A model generated the notes under the pieces. It saw only the letters and a list, made by a program, of their open reading frames with translations. It made no database searches and was not told where the DNA came from. From NCBI GenBank assembly GCA_031769625.1, contig JAUIMM010000113.1, forward strand, positions 10,613,001 to 10,677,000: a stretch of DNA of 64,000 bases, in the 5' to 3' direction. The DNA is from Taudactylus pleione. Taxonomy: Eukaryota > Chordata > Amphibia > Anura > Myobatrachidae. The position numbers and the translations under genes were made by a program. Shown piece after piece: positions 1-11,500 of the stretch (the first letter of the stretch is position 1; every line of letters starts with the position of its first letter).

Positions 1-499
1 TTGATCCAGAGTATTGCTTATCATTAATGGAGTAGATTCTTCCAATTGCCGCAGCATTATATTAATATTAATGTCTCCCATGTTAATGGAGGAGTTTCAG
101 TAAGCAGTAATAAATGGAATAACTTTACCTCCTGCAGACTTCAAATCCATCCAGCTAATTACTGGCAATGAGCAGGGTAAAAGAATAAGACAATGCTGTT
201 TTTCCCCATTCGGTCAAATTAAAAATATTAATTTAAAGATTTTTATTTTAGCCGACAGATTTTTAAAGACCATTACAACTTTTCTACTGATATATTCTTG
301 CGCCACTAATTTCTGCTTTAGAAAATTGCACAAAAGCATATTATATAAAGAATTTGGCAAATTTAGAATTAAAATCTTGCACCTGTAATTGTATTTTATT
401 AGTTAATATCCATATTTTAATAATTACCTCCAGTGCTGTACACCCCCCTATAGGGCATACACAAAACATTTTTTTGAACACTTCATTATCAGTATTGCC

Positions 500-582
500 T
501 GATTGACCAAGTTAGAAGCTGATTGGCTGGAATTTTATCTCTGTTGACTACCTCCATCCAAGGCTTAGTAAATAGACCCCTT
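500..582. repeat. Half copy of a palindromic MITE (same family as 972-1136)
   Basis: The segment reads gattggctggaattttatct, then tccaaggcttagta. It matches the right half of the complete palindromic element at 972-1136, with the same 'tgattggct' core and the same 'ccaaggctta' terminus. The left half is not present. It is non-coding and is identified only by comparison within this window. Confidence 0.55.
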
Positions 583-971
583 AATATCCAAAGAGGATTG
601 TAAATTAATAGAACACACGTGATACTTTATTAGTGCTGAGTCACAGTGCTGGGGCCATGTATTTAATTTCGACCAGGGACCTGTCTGTGTGGAGTTAAAT
701 GTTCTCCATGTCATTGCGTATGTTTTCTTTGATTCGCTCAATTTCCCCCCCATAGCCTACAAACATATGTCCCATGGAGCCTAGTGTGAGTTTGTGTAGG
801 GAATTTTACTGGAACGCCAATGAGGCAGAGACTGAGGTTAATGATTCAATAATAATTGTAATTAATAATGATGTTTCTTCATAATGTATATCACTGACAA
901 AAAACTGTGTAATAATATATACGGAATGTGGCTTTTGTATGTCATCAGTATACATATAAGAATCTATGTAC

Positions 972-1136
972 TAAGCCTTGGAGAGAGATAAAGCGGACGG
1001 AGATGAAGTACCAACCAATCAGCTACTCACTGTCATTTTTCAAACACAGCCTGTAAAGTGACAGTTGGGAGCTGATTGGTTGGTACTTTATCTTCACCCA
1101 CTTTATGTATGTCTTTCCAAGGCTTACCCATAGTTT
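972..1136. mobile_element. Palindromic MITE with TAAGCCTTGG ends
   Basis: This 165-bp element begins with taagccttggagagagataa and ends with the imperfect inverse (gtctttccaaggctta). The two halves are complementary through the centre, including 'accaaccaatcagct' and 'agctgattggttggt'. It has no coding capacity. It lies about 45 bp upstream of the first transporter exon seen here, so it sits in the preceding intron. The superfamily is not clear from the ends alone. Confidence 0.7.
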
Positions 1137-1181
1137 CCTATACACGTATGTGAAACAATATATAAAATTGTGTTGTTACAG

Positions 1182-1546
1182 CTGCGGTGTCAGTTACATG
1201 GGCTGATAGAACAATCCCATCTGTGGCCTGGATCATTCCCGTTTCAGTGGCTGTGTCGATATTTGGCTCCCTCAATGGTGGCATGTTTATGCTAGGGCGA
1301 TTAAACTATGCTGGAAGCAAAGAGGGGCATCTACCAGCCCTCATATCCATGCTCCATGTGCATTACTTGACTCCAGCTCCAGCGATGATCATCTCCACGG
1401 TTATTGCGATTATTTTTGTCATTCCCTCTGACCTCATTTCATTGACAAATTACTTCAGCTTTGCATCCTGGTTGTTAGTTGGACTCACTTGTGTTAGTCT
1501 GATTGTTATGCGTTACAGAGAGCCCAATCTCCAGCGTCCATACAAG
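1182..1546 (+). CDS. slc7a13: Penultimate coding exon of an SLC7-family amino-acid transporter (SLC7A13-like)
   Basis: This internal exon codes for about 121 residues of an APC-superfamily heterodimeric amino-acid transporter light chain, a plasma-membrane antiporter subunit of the b0,+AT/AGT1 group. The acceptor is ttgttacag/C at 1180-1181 and the donor is tacaag/GTAAGA at 1547. The exon begins with two bases of a split codon and ends on a codon boundary. Visible signatures are A-V-S-V-T-W-A-D-R, the loop E-G-H-L-P followed by L-T-P-A-P-A, and hydrophobic segments matching late transmembrane helices (S-L-T-N-Y-F-S-F-A-S-W-L-L), closing with Y-R-E-P-N-L-Q-R-P-Y-K. The 'T-W-A-D-R' and 'Y-x-E-P-N-L-x-x-P-Y-K' strings fit SLC7A13 better than SLC7A9, from memory of the families. 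Earlier exons lie outside the window. The codon giving a possible start at 1187 is GTG inside the exon and is not a start. Confidence 0.8.
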
Positions 1547-4460
1547 GTAAGAACAAACATCGTAATATATGAGATAAAGACTCCCATACTTAATGTTATA
1601 TAGAGGTGGATGAATGCTAACTAAGAATATCTAGGCATATTAAACCTAGAAATATCTGCGTTCTCGGCAATGTCTCATTATTTCTCATATCTATAATATC
1701 TCAGAAGACGTTAATACTGTATATTGTAGTCACTAGTCAGGAGAAAACTGATTTCTCTATTTTATTTTATTTTTTGTGTACAGTTATATTGAAGAATAGA
1801 AAAGAAGTATAAACAATGTATCATATAGACTCTCCAACACAAATAAAATGCTACATAGATTCTGAAAAATAAGTTGGATGTATAAACTATATTTCATATG
1901 GAGATTTGGTTCACAAAAGAATTAGATAGTTCCTCTCCTCTAATATGTAAAATAATGTTGTTTTTTTTAATATGTGAGATCACACGTACTGTCTTTTTTA
2001 ATACATTAGTGCATTTTTTAGTCATTGGTATTTTTGTAAACATTATGTCAGGTACATGCAAATTAGTAATTGATTTTGCTTTCTTAAAATAAAACAAACA
2101 AACAAAAATCTAATAATATTCACAATTCACCAAAAAATTAGTTTTAAATGCTTGCATACAGAGCTGCCATACCTCAAGTATTACCTAGTGTCAGGGGCTT
2201 AGGTACTACTGAAGCAGCCTATACGACTCATATGGGGCAGAGCACTTAGGGGAAAGGGGGCCGTGAAAAGTATCCATCCTTTGGAGAACCCTGCTCTGCT
2301 CTTCTGAGCTGATGTTTGGGGACAGCACATGATCAATCATGGGAGTTAAGGGGGGTATCCACTAGACGATAAAGTTGAACGATTGAACGATAATGATAAA
2401 ATTGTTCGATAATCGTTCAAACATCATTTGAATATCGTTTGCAAATCGTGCAGCAATTGTTTCTAACGATGTTTGATGCACGCTCCCGCTGGTCGTTTGA
2501 TCGTCTCCTCCATCGACTGAACATGCAGGTCAATTTCACTTGATTGCTTACAAATCGTTTACACATCGTTCACGCTGAACGATCAAACGATGAACCACTG
2601 TCTGCCCACTATAGCTGAAAGCTCTCAATCACAGATTAAAACAACATAGTTTATTGTTAGATCTTTTGCAAATATTTTGCAAATTGTTCAGAGTGGAAGA
2701 TCATATGTCAAGGGAAACTTCAAGGGAAAATCGTTCAGAGGTTGGACAGGGATAAAATCGTCTAGTGGATGCCCCCCATTAGTGTTGTCAGTTCGAGAGC
2801 AGAACATGGGGCCTTTGGTGCCATGGATAGATATGCATTGTACCAATTAGCAAGAATCTCTGTGGTTGAAAGTTACATATTATCTTAAGGGCCTATATAT
2901 CAATTGTAGAGGTGAGCAGATTATGTAACAATTTTCGGAAAAATAACTTTTTTTAATGGATGAAGGTGGTATGACCTAGGAATCATTAGTAACAATGTTA
3001 TTTCAATATTGGCAGTCTATTTACTGATATTTTGTGGATACAAGTGCTATGTCCAATTCTTAAGTTCTAATAATTTATCTTTAACTGTAAACATCTCAGT
3101 TTCTTCTAAACGTAACATAACATCTTCATCCACTCGCTTCTTGAATTAATGTTTGAGGGATATCCCATACAAACCTATGGCGGCTGGCTACTTGCTGAAT
3201 TTACCAAGCTCCAGAATGCATAGCATTGCCCACTCTGTGGGCGGTACTCAATTGTTTTAGAGCTAAATTTACAGGAGATCGCTGGGCGCTATTGATCCCA
3301 AGGGCATGCCAGCGATCTTTAATTTTTTATTGCCGTAAATAAATATGCCCCTTAATGTGATTTTAAGTGTGACAATGGCAGAATTTGTAATTATCTAGAT
3401 CAGGACTAATGGGGTATTAATTGTATCATGTTCTGGGATGTGGCTACAAAATAAGGGGTGTGGCCACACTCCAGCTGTGTGTTTAGCAGGCCAAAGTGCT
3501 AGCACTCCCACAAAACCCCACCCCTTCAATTGCCACAGGCACCTGAGACACCTGCCTCTGATGTCCGCAACACCTGCAAACTTCCCAACTTCCGGCGAGT
3601 CAGGACAAACATGCCGACCGCTGTACAACGGGACAGTCCTCTAAAACTGGCACTGACCAGCCAAAATCAAGACACTTATTGTATTGGCATTTTAAGAATT
3701 GTTTAGGGAGTAAATGTAGCCTTTGAAGATATCCCATGGACAAGACCAGTAAGTGATTTATCAAATTTTTCAAAGAGGACAAGCTAAACAGTTTTCCATA
3801 GCAACCAATCAGAGCTGCTCTGCTATTTTGGTGTCACCCACTCGGATTGTATCACCAAGCAGCGCCGATGATGGGCGTCATCTACACTATGACTGTGTCC
3901 TGAGAGGCTGGGGATGCTCCAGGAGTGCTAGGCAAGCCCCCAGTGTGAGGAGAATGGGGGCGTGACATGTGACCATGCCCCAAAAATGTCATCCTACAGG
4001 GAGCATGGCTTTGTGTACATGAGACTAAACCCTTTTCATGAGTGTAAGGAATCAGGTTGAGTAGTAGGCACACTGGGTGACACCAAACCCTGTGACACCA
4101 CTGATTAAGTTTCTATCTGTGGACTGGAGAATTAGTATCCCCCTGAATTTTCATTAACGTCCTCTTAGCGATGGATCTTCTGTAAAGGAAATTGGGTTCT
4201 GGGAGGCTTAACTTAGATCGTCCGACTCTATTTGAACACATAGAATAGATGGATCATCATCATCATAACATAGCAGGAAATATAATCAAAATGATGTAGA
4301 ATTTGTAAATCAGAAAGTTATATAGCTTCTTAAACCTCTGTTTCCTTCACTACAACTAAACAGAGAGAGATTATATTATACCGTAGTATAGTAAATTATA
4401 CTGACACTGTATAGATGATTTGCTGCTATGATAATGACAATCTTTGTTTTCACATTTCAG
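1547..4460 (+). other. Intron of the SLC7A13-like gene
   Basis: This 2.9-kb intron runs from GTAAGA at 1547 to cacatttcag at 4451-4460, in phase 0. It is AT-rich and carries a Harbinger-type MITE (2349-2778). At about 3,270-3,345 there is a short palindromic stretch (gagatcgctgggcg with ccagcgatct). At about 3,750-3,830 there is a 'catagcaaccaatcag' fragment like those in the MITEs near 48 kb. No further exon was seen: the open frames here are short and show no transporter similarity. Confidence 0.75.
2349..2778. mobile_element. Harbinger-type MITE with 3-bp TTA target duplication
   Basis: This 430-bp element has ~22-bp terminal inverted repeats. The left end is aggggggtatccactagacg and the right end is its near-perfect inverse (cgtctagtggatgcccccca). 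It is flanked by TTA at 2346-2348 and 2779-2781. The interior is packed with atcgtt/aacgat motifs in both orientations and has no coding frame. A 3-bp TWA duplication is typical of PIF/Harbinger elements. Relatives with 'cactagaYgat' ends occur at 46637, 50831 and 58841. Confidence 0.8.
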
Positions 4461-4706
4461 GTTTTTCTCCCTATCGCCTTTGGAGTTGTCGCAGTGTCAG
4501 TGTTTCTGGTCCTGACACCAATAATAATGTCTCCGAAGGTGGAATATTTATATGCCTTGCTGTTCATGTTTAGCAGTGTCATTGTCTATATCCCCTTTGT
4601 ACACTTCAAGATACAAATCCCGTACTTCGATAGGGTCACCTGCTATTTGCAACTGTTGCTTGAGGTCTCACCCACAGACATGTTTGAGGATGCTAAATCC
4701 GAATAA
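4461..4706 (+). CDS. slc7a13: Last coding exon of the SLC7A13-like amino-acid transporter
   Basis: The exon follows acceptor cacatttcag/GTTTTTC in phase 0, so V-F-L-P continues directly from R-P-Y-K of the previous exon. It codes for 81 residues and a TAA stop at 4704-4706. It contains two hydrophobic helices (A-F-G-V-V-A-V-S-V-F-L-V-L and A-L-L-F-M-F-S-S-V-I-V-Y-I-P) and then a short cytoplasmic tail. The strings Y-I-P-F-V-H-F-K-I and T-C-Y-L-Q-L-L are close to the C terminus of SLC7A13 as remembered, and differ from the SLC7A9 tail. With 1182-1546 this gives roughly the last 200 residues of a protein usually near 470-490. The subfamily call would need a phylogeny, because frogs could carry several SLC7A9/13-like paralogues. 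Confidence 0.8.
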   Translation, partial: VFLPIAFGVVAVSVFLVLTPIIMSPKVEYLYALLFMFSSVIVYIPFVHFKIQIPYFDRVTCYLQLLLEVSPTDMFEDAKSE

Positions 4707-4746
4707 AGTCAGTCATGTTTATTAAGAAAAAATGTGTAACAATAAA
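4702..4746 (+). terminator. Polyadenylation signals of the transporter gene
   Basis: There are two AATAAA hexamers: one overlaps the stop codon (4702-4707) and a second lies at 4741-4746. The latter is followed by 'ttctaaagattgtgctttgatgt', a T/GT-rich downstream element. The 3' UTR would therefore be very short, about 60 bp. Confidence 0.6.
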
Positions 4747-4749
4747 GTT

Positions 4750-5734
4750 CTTACCATTTCTAAAGATTGTGCTTTGATGTCAGTATGTATCCGATGGGAG
4801 AATGAACATTTGTGTAGCCTACAGGTTAGAGGCAAGAACTCTGCTTTCTAACATAGACTTTATGTCGATTATCTGGAGAATCTGCTCAACTTCAGTTCAG
4901 TGACCTTGGACATAGGATGGATGGTAATACGGCAATCTACAGTGGTGCTTGACACATGATTGATGAGATTCACAGGAAACTGAAATGTTCTACCGACAGC
5001 TAACGAATGATGTGATGTCGCAGATAACTTTCCATTACAACATTGCAAATTTGATTTTTGTAGCTTCCCTTGAATTTTGAAGATAATCTAAAACGCATAC
5101 ATTTTTTTAAAATTAAATTAAAAAACAAAATTGCATCCAAAACCCATGTATATTTTGTCCAGTTGAAAACCTGAAATGAAAAACAAAGGGGGGTGATATA
5201 CTGTACAATTGAAGAAGACAGAAATTGTAAGGCTTTAAAACGCTGTTACATTTTGTAAACATCATATTGTTGCTGATGCAGAATTAAATGGAAGCTGTCT
5301 GCAAAAGTGCAAATTGCGTGCGTGACAGTAAATGTAGGTATTTGCCCCCATGCAGAGATGAGGTTGGGTTGCCCCCATCTGTATGATTGGCTTCATCTCC
5401 GTCATAATTTTTAGTGCACAGTCATAGACATATTAATGATGGGCAGAGCCAGCCCTAGCCAATTTGGTGCCCTAGGCAAAATTTTGACTGGTGCCCCCTA
5501 GCAGATGATTCCACCACCAATCTTTTTGTTTTTCCGCGGACGCCAAATATAACACATTGGTTTAAAACCACTCTTTGCCCCCAGCCCCAGTCGCGGGTGC
5601 CCACCTTTCTCCCAGCTAGCCAGCTACACATTCATTTTTTTAACACACCTAACATACCCAGAGTTGTAGTGAGAAAGCAAAAAAATTGTCATTAGCCATG
5701 GTATAGCGGTGTGTGTTATTGAAAGTATTTGGAG

Positions 5735-5735
<1 letters not shown>
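4750..5735. other. Intergenic sequence without recognised genes
   Basis: AT-rich non-coding sequence. Around 5,440-5,620 is a stretch (agccagccctagccaatttg, 'gtgccctaggcaaaa', 'gcccccagcccc') that looks like a decayed dispersed repeat. At 5,703-5,736 is a short segment shared with 36,765-36,795, placed at the edge of a TA microsatellite in both places. Confidence 0.5.
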
Positions 5736-5807
<72 letters not shown>

Positions 5808-5860
5808 TATACATACATACACACACATTATATATATATATATATATTACTCATATATAT
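5736..5860. repeat. (TA)n / (CA)n microsatellite
   Basis: About 64 bp of uninterrupted TA dinucleotides is followed by short CA and ACAT tracts and a second TA run. It adjoins the 3' end of the Penelope-like element. Confidence 0.9.
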
Positions 5861-5960
5861 TCCATAAACATCAATTGTATTTCTTAATGAAAAGAAAAAA
5901 AAGCACTCTCCAGATTTTCAGCAACATTAATCAGCTTTTAATAATATACCAATGTAATTT

Positions 5961-6004
5961 GCCAGCCAATGTTTCGGTCCAACATGGACCTTTGTCAAGG
6001 CATT
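5961..6004 (-). ncRNA. Hammerhead-ribozyme-like motif of the Penelope element
   Basis: Read on the minus strand, the segment has a stem formed by ggtcc and ggacc around 'atgtt', followed directly by gaaac, as in the stem II and GAAA core of a hammerhead. The conserved CUGAUGA box is not intact: the corresponding bases read ttgacaaa. Penelope-like elements are known to carry hammerhead motifs in their terminal regions. This copy is probably a degenerate, inactive one. Confidence 0.4.
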
Positions 6005-7243
6005 GAGTTTCTAGACATCATAGTAACTGCATGGGAGTACATATAAACAACGTCAGCATGCAAAGTCTAACAGGCCCTTCAATCATACATGTGTATAAAT
6101 GCCATAATCTCTGTGTTTATAAATGGATCATGAAAGCAGTGTTCAGACATATAATGGAATAATGAACATGACCTAGCACGAAAGGTGTCCGTGCAGGCAA
6201 ATATAACCATAAAGTATATGTCTATTCGTAAACCACACACATATGCTAATATTGGGTGAATTCTGATATGTATACATCATATACCTGCATAATGTACAGT
6301 GACTGTGTATTATGCATATACCTGCACAATACACCATGACTGACATTGTAAAAAACACACCAAAGAGTGCATGAAACATGATAATATATATGATAAGTAA
6401 TAAAAAAATAAAAAATATTGAAAAATAATGAAAAACTAGCACACACCACATATCAGATATAGCTGAAATAACCATAGGTGAGTGACAGCGTGGTGAGTCT
6501 ATGTAAAAAATAACAAAGGTCTAAAGGCAAGCCATAGCTGTGTCCTACCTGTGCGCTGGTCTGTCAAGGGATCAGCTGGTGCAAACACTGTGTCAGACTC
6601 CAGAGTTTATATACCCCACGACTGGAAGTGCGTCAGCGCTGCCGGAAAACCGGAAGCGTGCGTGTGCGATATAGTGCACCGTATTATAAGTGCCTGTGTG
6701 TCCAATAGTGGTGTTTGCTCGGTTCTAAGAAGCTGGCTGGACTTGTATTTGAACTAATATACAGCTGCAGGAATACAAATCTAAAGCAGCATGGCACAGC
6801 AGGAAGTGGGGCTAATAGTGTAACAGGAAGTGGGGCAGAATGTCCAGTGCAGTCGGCCATCTTGATAGAGGAATGGCCGAGATAACTATCAGCTATTATG
6901 ATCGTAATAAGATAGAAGCTGTGGATAAAACAATCATGTATATAAAGAGGACAATGATGTCAAAACGGCATACATGGTGATACATAAGGGTCCATATGTC
7001 TTGGTATGCGATATCGGGCAATGCAGGCAGCCATAAATCATACATAAATGGAATTAAAATAAAATAAAAAAATAAAAAATAAAAATAAAAAATAGAAAAT
7101 AATAAATAAAAAAGCTATTGGGAATATATGAGTATGAGGAAGGACCTGGGACTATAGGGCCTGAGGGTACCCTATACATGACTACCAAAGCAAGTAATCA
7201 ACAGGGACAATATTATATATTAAATATGAACTATGTTGAGCAA

Positions 7244-8011
7244 TTATTCGGGAATCAAGTACTGAAAAATGGCAGTAAAACGTCTCTTTAGAGGAAGACC
7301 ACGTGGAGCTACAGTATCAAGCCTATGAATCCATCTGCTCTCGCATCTCTTGAGTAAGGCGAGTCTATCTCCCCCTCGTTCAGGGGGGGGTAACCAGTCG
7401 ATTAATTTACATTTCAGGGTGGCCACTTGATGTCCCCTTTGTAGAAAGTGTCGGGCAACAGGTTTGTCTGATTCTCCACTATTAAGGGCCGCCCTGATGG
7501 ATGCTCTGTGATTCGCCATCCTTTCCCTGAAATTTCTGGAGGTAAGGCCGACATAGTATAGGCCACAAGGACACATAAGAATGTAAATGACATGGTCCAT
7601 TTTGCAATGTAACCTCCATTTGATCTTTATTGGCTTGCCAGTATGAGGATGTGCAAAGGTGTTGCCCAGAATCATGGAGCTACAAGTCACACACCCCACG
7701 CATCGATAGGTACCTGGACGACTTTGCAAGACCTTAATGATGGAGTCTGAGGACTCAGGATTTAATGTTGGTCTAAGCAATAATTGTCTTAGGTTGGGTC
7801 CTCGTTTGTATGCCATCATTGGTGCTTTGGTGTTCTTAAATGGTAAGGTGGAATCAGATTGGACAATGGGCCAATGACGCCGGACAGATCTCTCGGTCAA
7901 TTTAGACTTGTTGGTATAGTGACTGACATAAATGACCTGGCCCTCCTCAGCCGGTTTTGGTAGAGGATTGTGGTATTTGCCTCTTGCCTTTATCAAGCAG
8001 GTCTGAAGCAA
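7244..8011 (-). pseudogene. Penelope-like element ORF, C-terminal fragment with GIY-YIG endonuclease
   Basis: About 255 codons of an open frame ending at 7244. It first covers the RT-endonuclease linker (R-R-H-W-P-I-V, then A-Y-K-R-G-P-N-L). A cysteine cluster C-V-G-C-V-T-C and a nearby H-P-H form the zinc-finger-like part typical of Penelope endonucleases. The GIY-YIG nuclease follows: V-I-Y-I-L, C-G-L-Y-Y-V-G, R-x-x-x-H, and E-S-R-W-I-H-R-L-D-T with the putative metal-binding glutamate. The nuclease would nick DNA for target-primed reverse transcription. Upstream codons of the same open frame (8012-8188) are microsatellite and hAT-end sequence read through by chance. Without reverse transcriptase and a proper start this is a dead fragment, although the nuclease part shows no stop codon. 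Confidence 0.8.
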
Positions 8012-8015
8012 TGTA

Positions 8016-8071
8016 TATATAAATGTATACACACATACACACATATATATATATATATATAATATATATAT
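8016..8071. repeat. TA/CA microsatellite; left target of hAT element 1
   Basis: The tract runs atgtatatataaatgtatac, then CA and TA repeats. Its last eight bases (atatatat, 8064-8071) equal those right of the hAT element (15422-15429), fitting an 8-bp target duplication. Confidence 0.8.
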
Positions 8072-8231
8072 TAGGGGTGAGCGGGTTCGGATTTCTGAAA
8101 TCCGAACCCCCCCGAGCCCCCCCGATCCGAGTCCGATCCGAGTCAGGCTCGACTTTTCCCGCCTGACTCGGATCTGAAATCGAGGCAAAACGTCATCATC
8201 CCGCCTTCCGAGTCTCGCGGGTTTTGGATCC

Positions 8232-8264
8232 TATATAAGGTACCCGCGTCGGCGCCATTTTCTC
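8232..8264 (+). promoter_or_regulatory. Putative TATA-box promoter of hAT element 1
   Basis: TATATAAG stands at 8232-8239 and an initiator-like tctcactc lies about 30 bp downstream at 8261-8268, preceded by a YY1-like gccatttt. The same arrangement is conserved in elements 2 (15737), 3 (32798-32805, minus), 4 (36504-36511, minus) and 5 (60855). The deduced start of transcription is inference. Confidence 0.55.
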
Positions 8265-8584
8265 ACTCGGCTGTGGACAGTGAAGAGGGAGGGTGGGAGT
8301 TAGGGCTGTGTAGTGTAGTGTAGTGTAGTGCTGCTGTTGTCCACTACTTCAAAGTCCATAGGGGCTGGCTGTGTTGTGCTGTGCTGCTGTTGTTAATAGG
8401 GGCTGTGTCCACTACTTCAAAGTCCATAGGGGCTGGCTGGACTGTGTTGTGCAGTCAGTTCTCCATAGGGGCTGTGTCCACTCCAAAGTCCTGTGCAGTG
8501 TCCCAGTCCTAAAGGAGTGCTGTAGTGTTATCCAGGGGGTGCTCTGTCCATCAGGGGTGCTCCCCCCAAGTGCTAAAAAAATAA

Positions 8585-11500
8585 TATATTTTCTGTGTTT
8601 GTGAATTGTGTGCGCAGTAGCCGCACGTGCATCAACAAAGTAGTGCCAAGCGTGCGCCTGTGTCATAAGTAAAGGGCCGGCTGGCTTGACCGTTAAAGGG
8701 TGCTGTAACCCCCGAAAGTACACTCCAGTCCAAACCCAAAAAAAATTATTTTCTGTGTTTGTGAATTGTGTGCGCAGTAGCCGCACGTGCATCAACAAAG
8801 TAGTGCCAAGCGTGCGCCTGTGTCATAAGTAAAGGGCCGGCTGGCTTGACCGTTAAGGGTGCTGTAACCCCCGAAAGTACACTCCAGTCCAAACCAAAAA
8901 AAAAATTATTTTCTGTGTTTGTGAATTGTGTGCGCAGTAGCCGCACGTGCATCAACAAAGTAGTGCCAAGCGTGCGCCTGTGTCATAAGTAAAGGGCCGG
9001 CTGGCTTGACCGTTAAGGGTGCTGTAACCCCCGAAAGTACACTCCAGTCCAAACCAAAAAAAAAATTATTTTCTGTGTTTGTGAATTGTGTGCGCAGTAG
9101 CCGCACGTGCATCAACAAAGTAGTGCCAAGCGTGCGCCTGTGTCATAAGTAAAGGGCCGGCTGGCTTAACCGTTAAAGGGTGCTGTAACCCCCAAAGTAC
9201 ACTCCAGTCCAAACCAAAAAAAAAATTATTTTCTGTGTTTGTGAATTGTGTGCGCAGTAGCCGCACGTGCATCAACAAAGTAGTGCCAAACGTGCGCCTG
9301 TGTCATAAGTAAAGGGCCGGCTGGCTTGACCGTTAAGGGTGCTGTAACCCCCGAAAGTACACTCCAGTCCAAACCAAAAAAAAATTATTTTCTGTGTTTG
9401 TGAATTGTGTGCGCAGTAGCCGCACGTGCATCAACAAAGTAGTGCCAAGCGTGCGCCTGTGTCATAAGTAAAGGGCCGGCTGGCTTGACCGTTAAGGGTG
9501 CTGTAACCCCCGAAAGTACACTCCAGTCCAAACCAAAAAAAAAATTATTTTCTGTGTTTGTGAATTGTGTGCGCAGTAGCCGCACGTGCATCAACAAAGT
9601 AGTGCCAAGCGTGCACCTGTGTCATAAGTAAAGGGCCGGCTGGCTTGACCGTTAAGGGTGCTGTAACCCCCAAAAGTACACTCCAGTCCAAACCAAAAAA
9701 AAAATTATTTTCTGTGTTTGTGAATTGTGTGCGCAGTAGCCGCATGTGCATCAACAAAGTAGTGCCAAGCGCGCGCCTGTGTCATAAGTAAAGGGCCGGC
9801 TGGCTTGACCGTTAAAGGGTGCTGTAACCCCCAAAGTACACTCCAGTCCAAACCAAAAAAAAAATTATTTTCTGTGTTTGTGAATTGTGTGCGCAGTAGC
9901 CGCACGTGCATCAACAAAGTAGTGCCAAGCGTGCGCCTGTGTCATAAGTAAAGGGCCGGCTGGCTTGACCGTTAAAGGGTGCTGTAACCCCCGAAAGTAC
10001 ACTCCAGTCCAAACCAAAAAAAAATTATTTTCTGTGTTTGTGAATTGTGTGCGCAGTAGCCGCACGTGCATCAACAAAGTAGTGCCAAGCGTGCGCCTGT
10101 GTCATAAGTAAAGGGCCGGCTGGCTTGACCGTTAAGGGTGCTGTAACCCCCGAAAGTACACTCCAGTCCAAACCAAAAAAAAAATTATTTTCTGTGTTTG
10201 TGAATTGTGTGCGCAGTAGCCGCACGTGCATCAACAAAGTAGTGCCAAGCGTGCGCCTGTGTCATAAGTAAAGGGCCGGCTGGCTTGACCGTTAAGGGTG
10301 CTGTAACCCCTGAAAGTACACTCCAGTCCAAACCAAAAAAAAAATTATTTTCTGTGTTTGTGAATTGTGTGCGCAGTAGCCGCACGTGCATCAACAAAGT
10401 AGTGCCAAGCGTGCGCCTGTGTCATAAGTAAAGGGCCGGCTGGCTTGACCGTTAAGGGTGCTGTAACCCCCGAAAGTACACTCCAGTCCAAACCAAAAAA
10501 AATTATTTTCTGTGTTTGTGAATTGTGTGCGCAGTAGCCGCACGTGCATCAACAAAGTAGTGCCAAGCGTGCACCTGTGTCATAAGTAAAGGGCCGGCTG
10601 GCTTGACCGTTAAGGGTGCTGTAACCCCCGAAAGTACACTCCAGTCCAAACCAAAAAAAAAATTATTTTCTGTGTTTGTGAATTGTGTGCGCAGTAGCCG
10701 CATGTGCATCAACAAAGTAGTGCCAAGCGTGCGCCTGTGTCATAAGTAAAGGGCCGGCTGGCTTGACCGTTAAAGGGTGCTGTAACCCCCAAAGTACACT
10801 CCAGTCCAAACCAAAAAAAAAATTATTTTCTGTGTTTGTGAATTGTGTGCGCAGTAGCCGCACGTGCATCAACAAAGTAGTGCCAAGCGTGCGCCTGTGT
10901 CATAAGTAAAGGGCCGGCTGGCTTGACCGTTAAAGGGTGCTGTAACCCCCGAAAGTACACTCCAGTCCAAACCAAAAAAAAATTATTTTCTTTGTTTGTG
11001 AATTGTGTGCGCAGTAGCCGCACGTGCATCAACAAAGTAGTGCCAAGCGTGCGCCTGTGTCATAAGTAAAGGGCCGGCTGGCTTGACCGTTAAAGGGTGC
11101 TGTAACCCCCAAAGTACACTCCAGTCCAAACCAAAAAAAAAATTATTTTCTGTGTTTGTGAATTGTGTGCGCAGTAGCCGCACGTGCATCAACAAAGTAG
11201 TGCCAAGCGTGCGCCTGTGTCATAAGTAAAGGGCCGGCTGGCTTGACCGTTAAAGGGTGCTGTAACCCCCGAAAGTACACTCCAGTCCAAACCAAAAAAA
11301 AAATATTTTCTGTGTTTGTGAATTGTGTGCGCAGTAGCCGCACGTGCATCAACAAAGTAGTGCCAAGCGTGCGCCTGTGTCATAAGTAAAGGGCCGGCTG
11401 GCTTGACCGTTAAGGGTGCTGTAACCCCCGAGAGTACACTCCAGTCCAAACCAAAAAAAAAATTATTTTCTGTGTTTGTGAATTGTGTGCGCAGTAGCCG

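Larger units (their letters stand above)
5861..8015 (-). mobile_element. 5'-truncated Penelope-like retroelement
   Basis: The minus strand carries the C-terminal part of a Penelope-like element (linker plus GIY-YIG endonuclease, 7244-8011). About 1.4 kb of 3' non-coding sequence follows, ending near a TA microsatellite. The 3' region contains a 'ccgaaacattgg' hammerhead-like block (5961-6004). A GC-rich stretch lies around 6,600-6,680 and an A-rich run at 7,047-7,115. The reverse transcriptase domain is missing: identity to the family stops at about 8,015, where TA/CA repeat begins. Both ends adjoin microsatellites. Exact boundaries are estimates. Confidence 0.75.

Noticed and set aside
1187..1603. 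Reading the transporter exon as a stand-alone 138-aa protein
   Set aside because: The codon at 1187 is GTG inside an exon, an acceptor lies just upstream, and codons after 1546 are intronic beyond a good GTAAGA donor.
8012..8188. N-terminal extension of the Penelope endonuclease frame
   Set aside because: These codons come from the hAT terminus and TA/CA microsatellite (Y-I-Y-I-Y runs); they are chance read-through, not Penelope protein.
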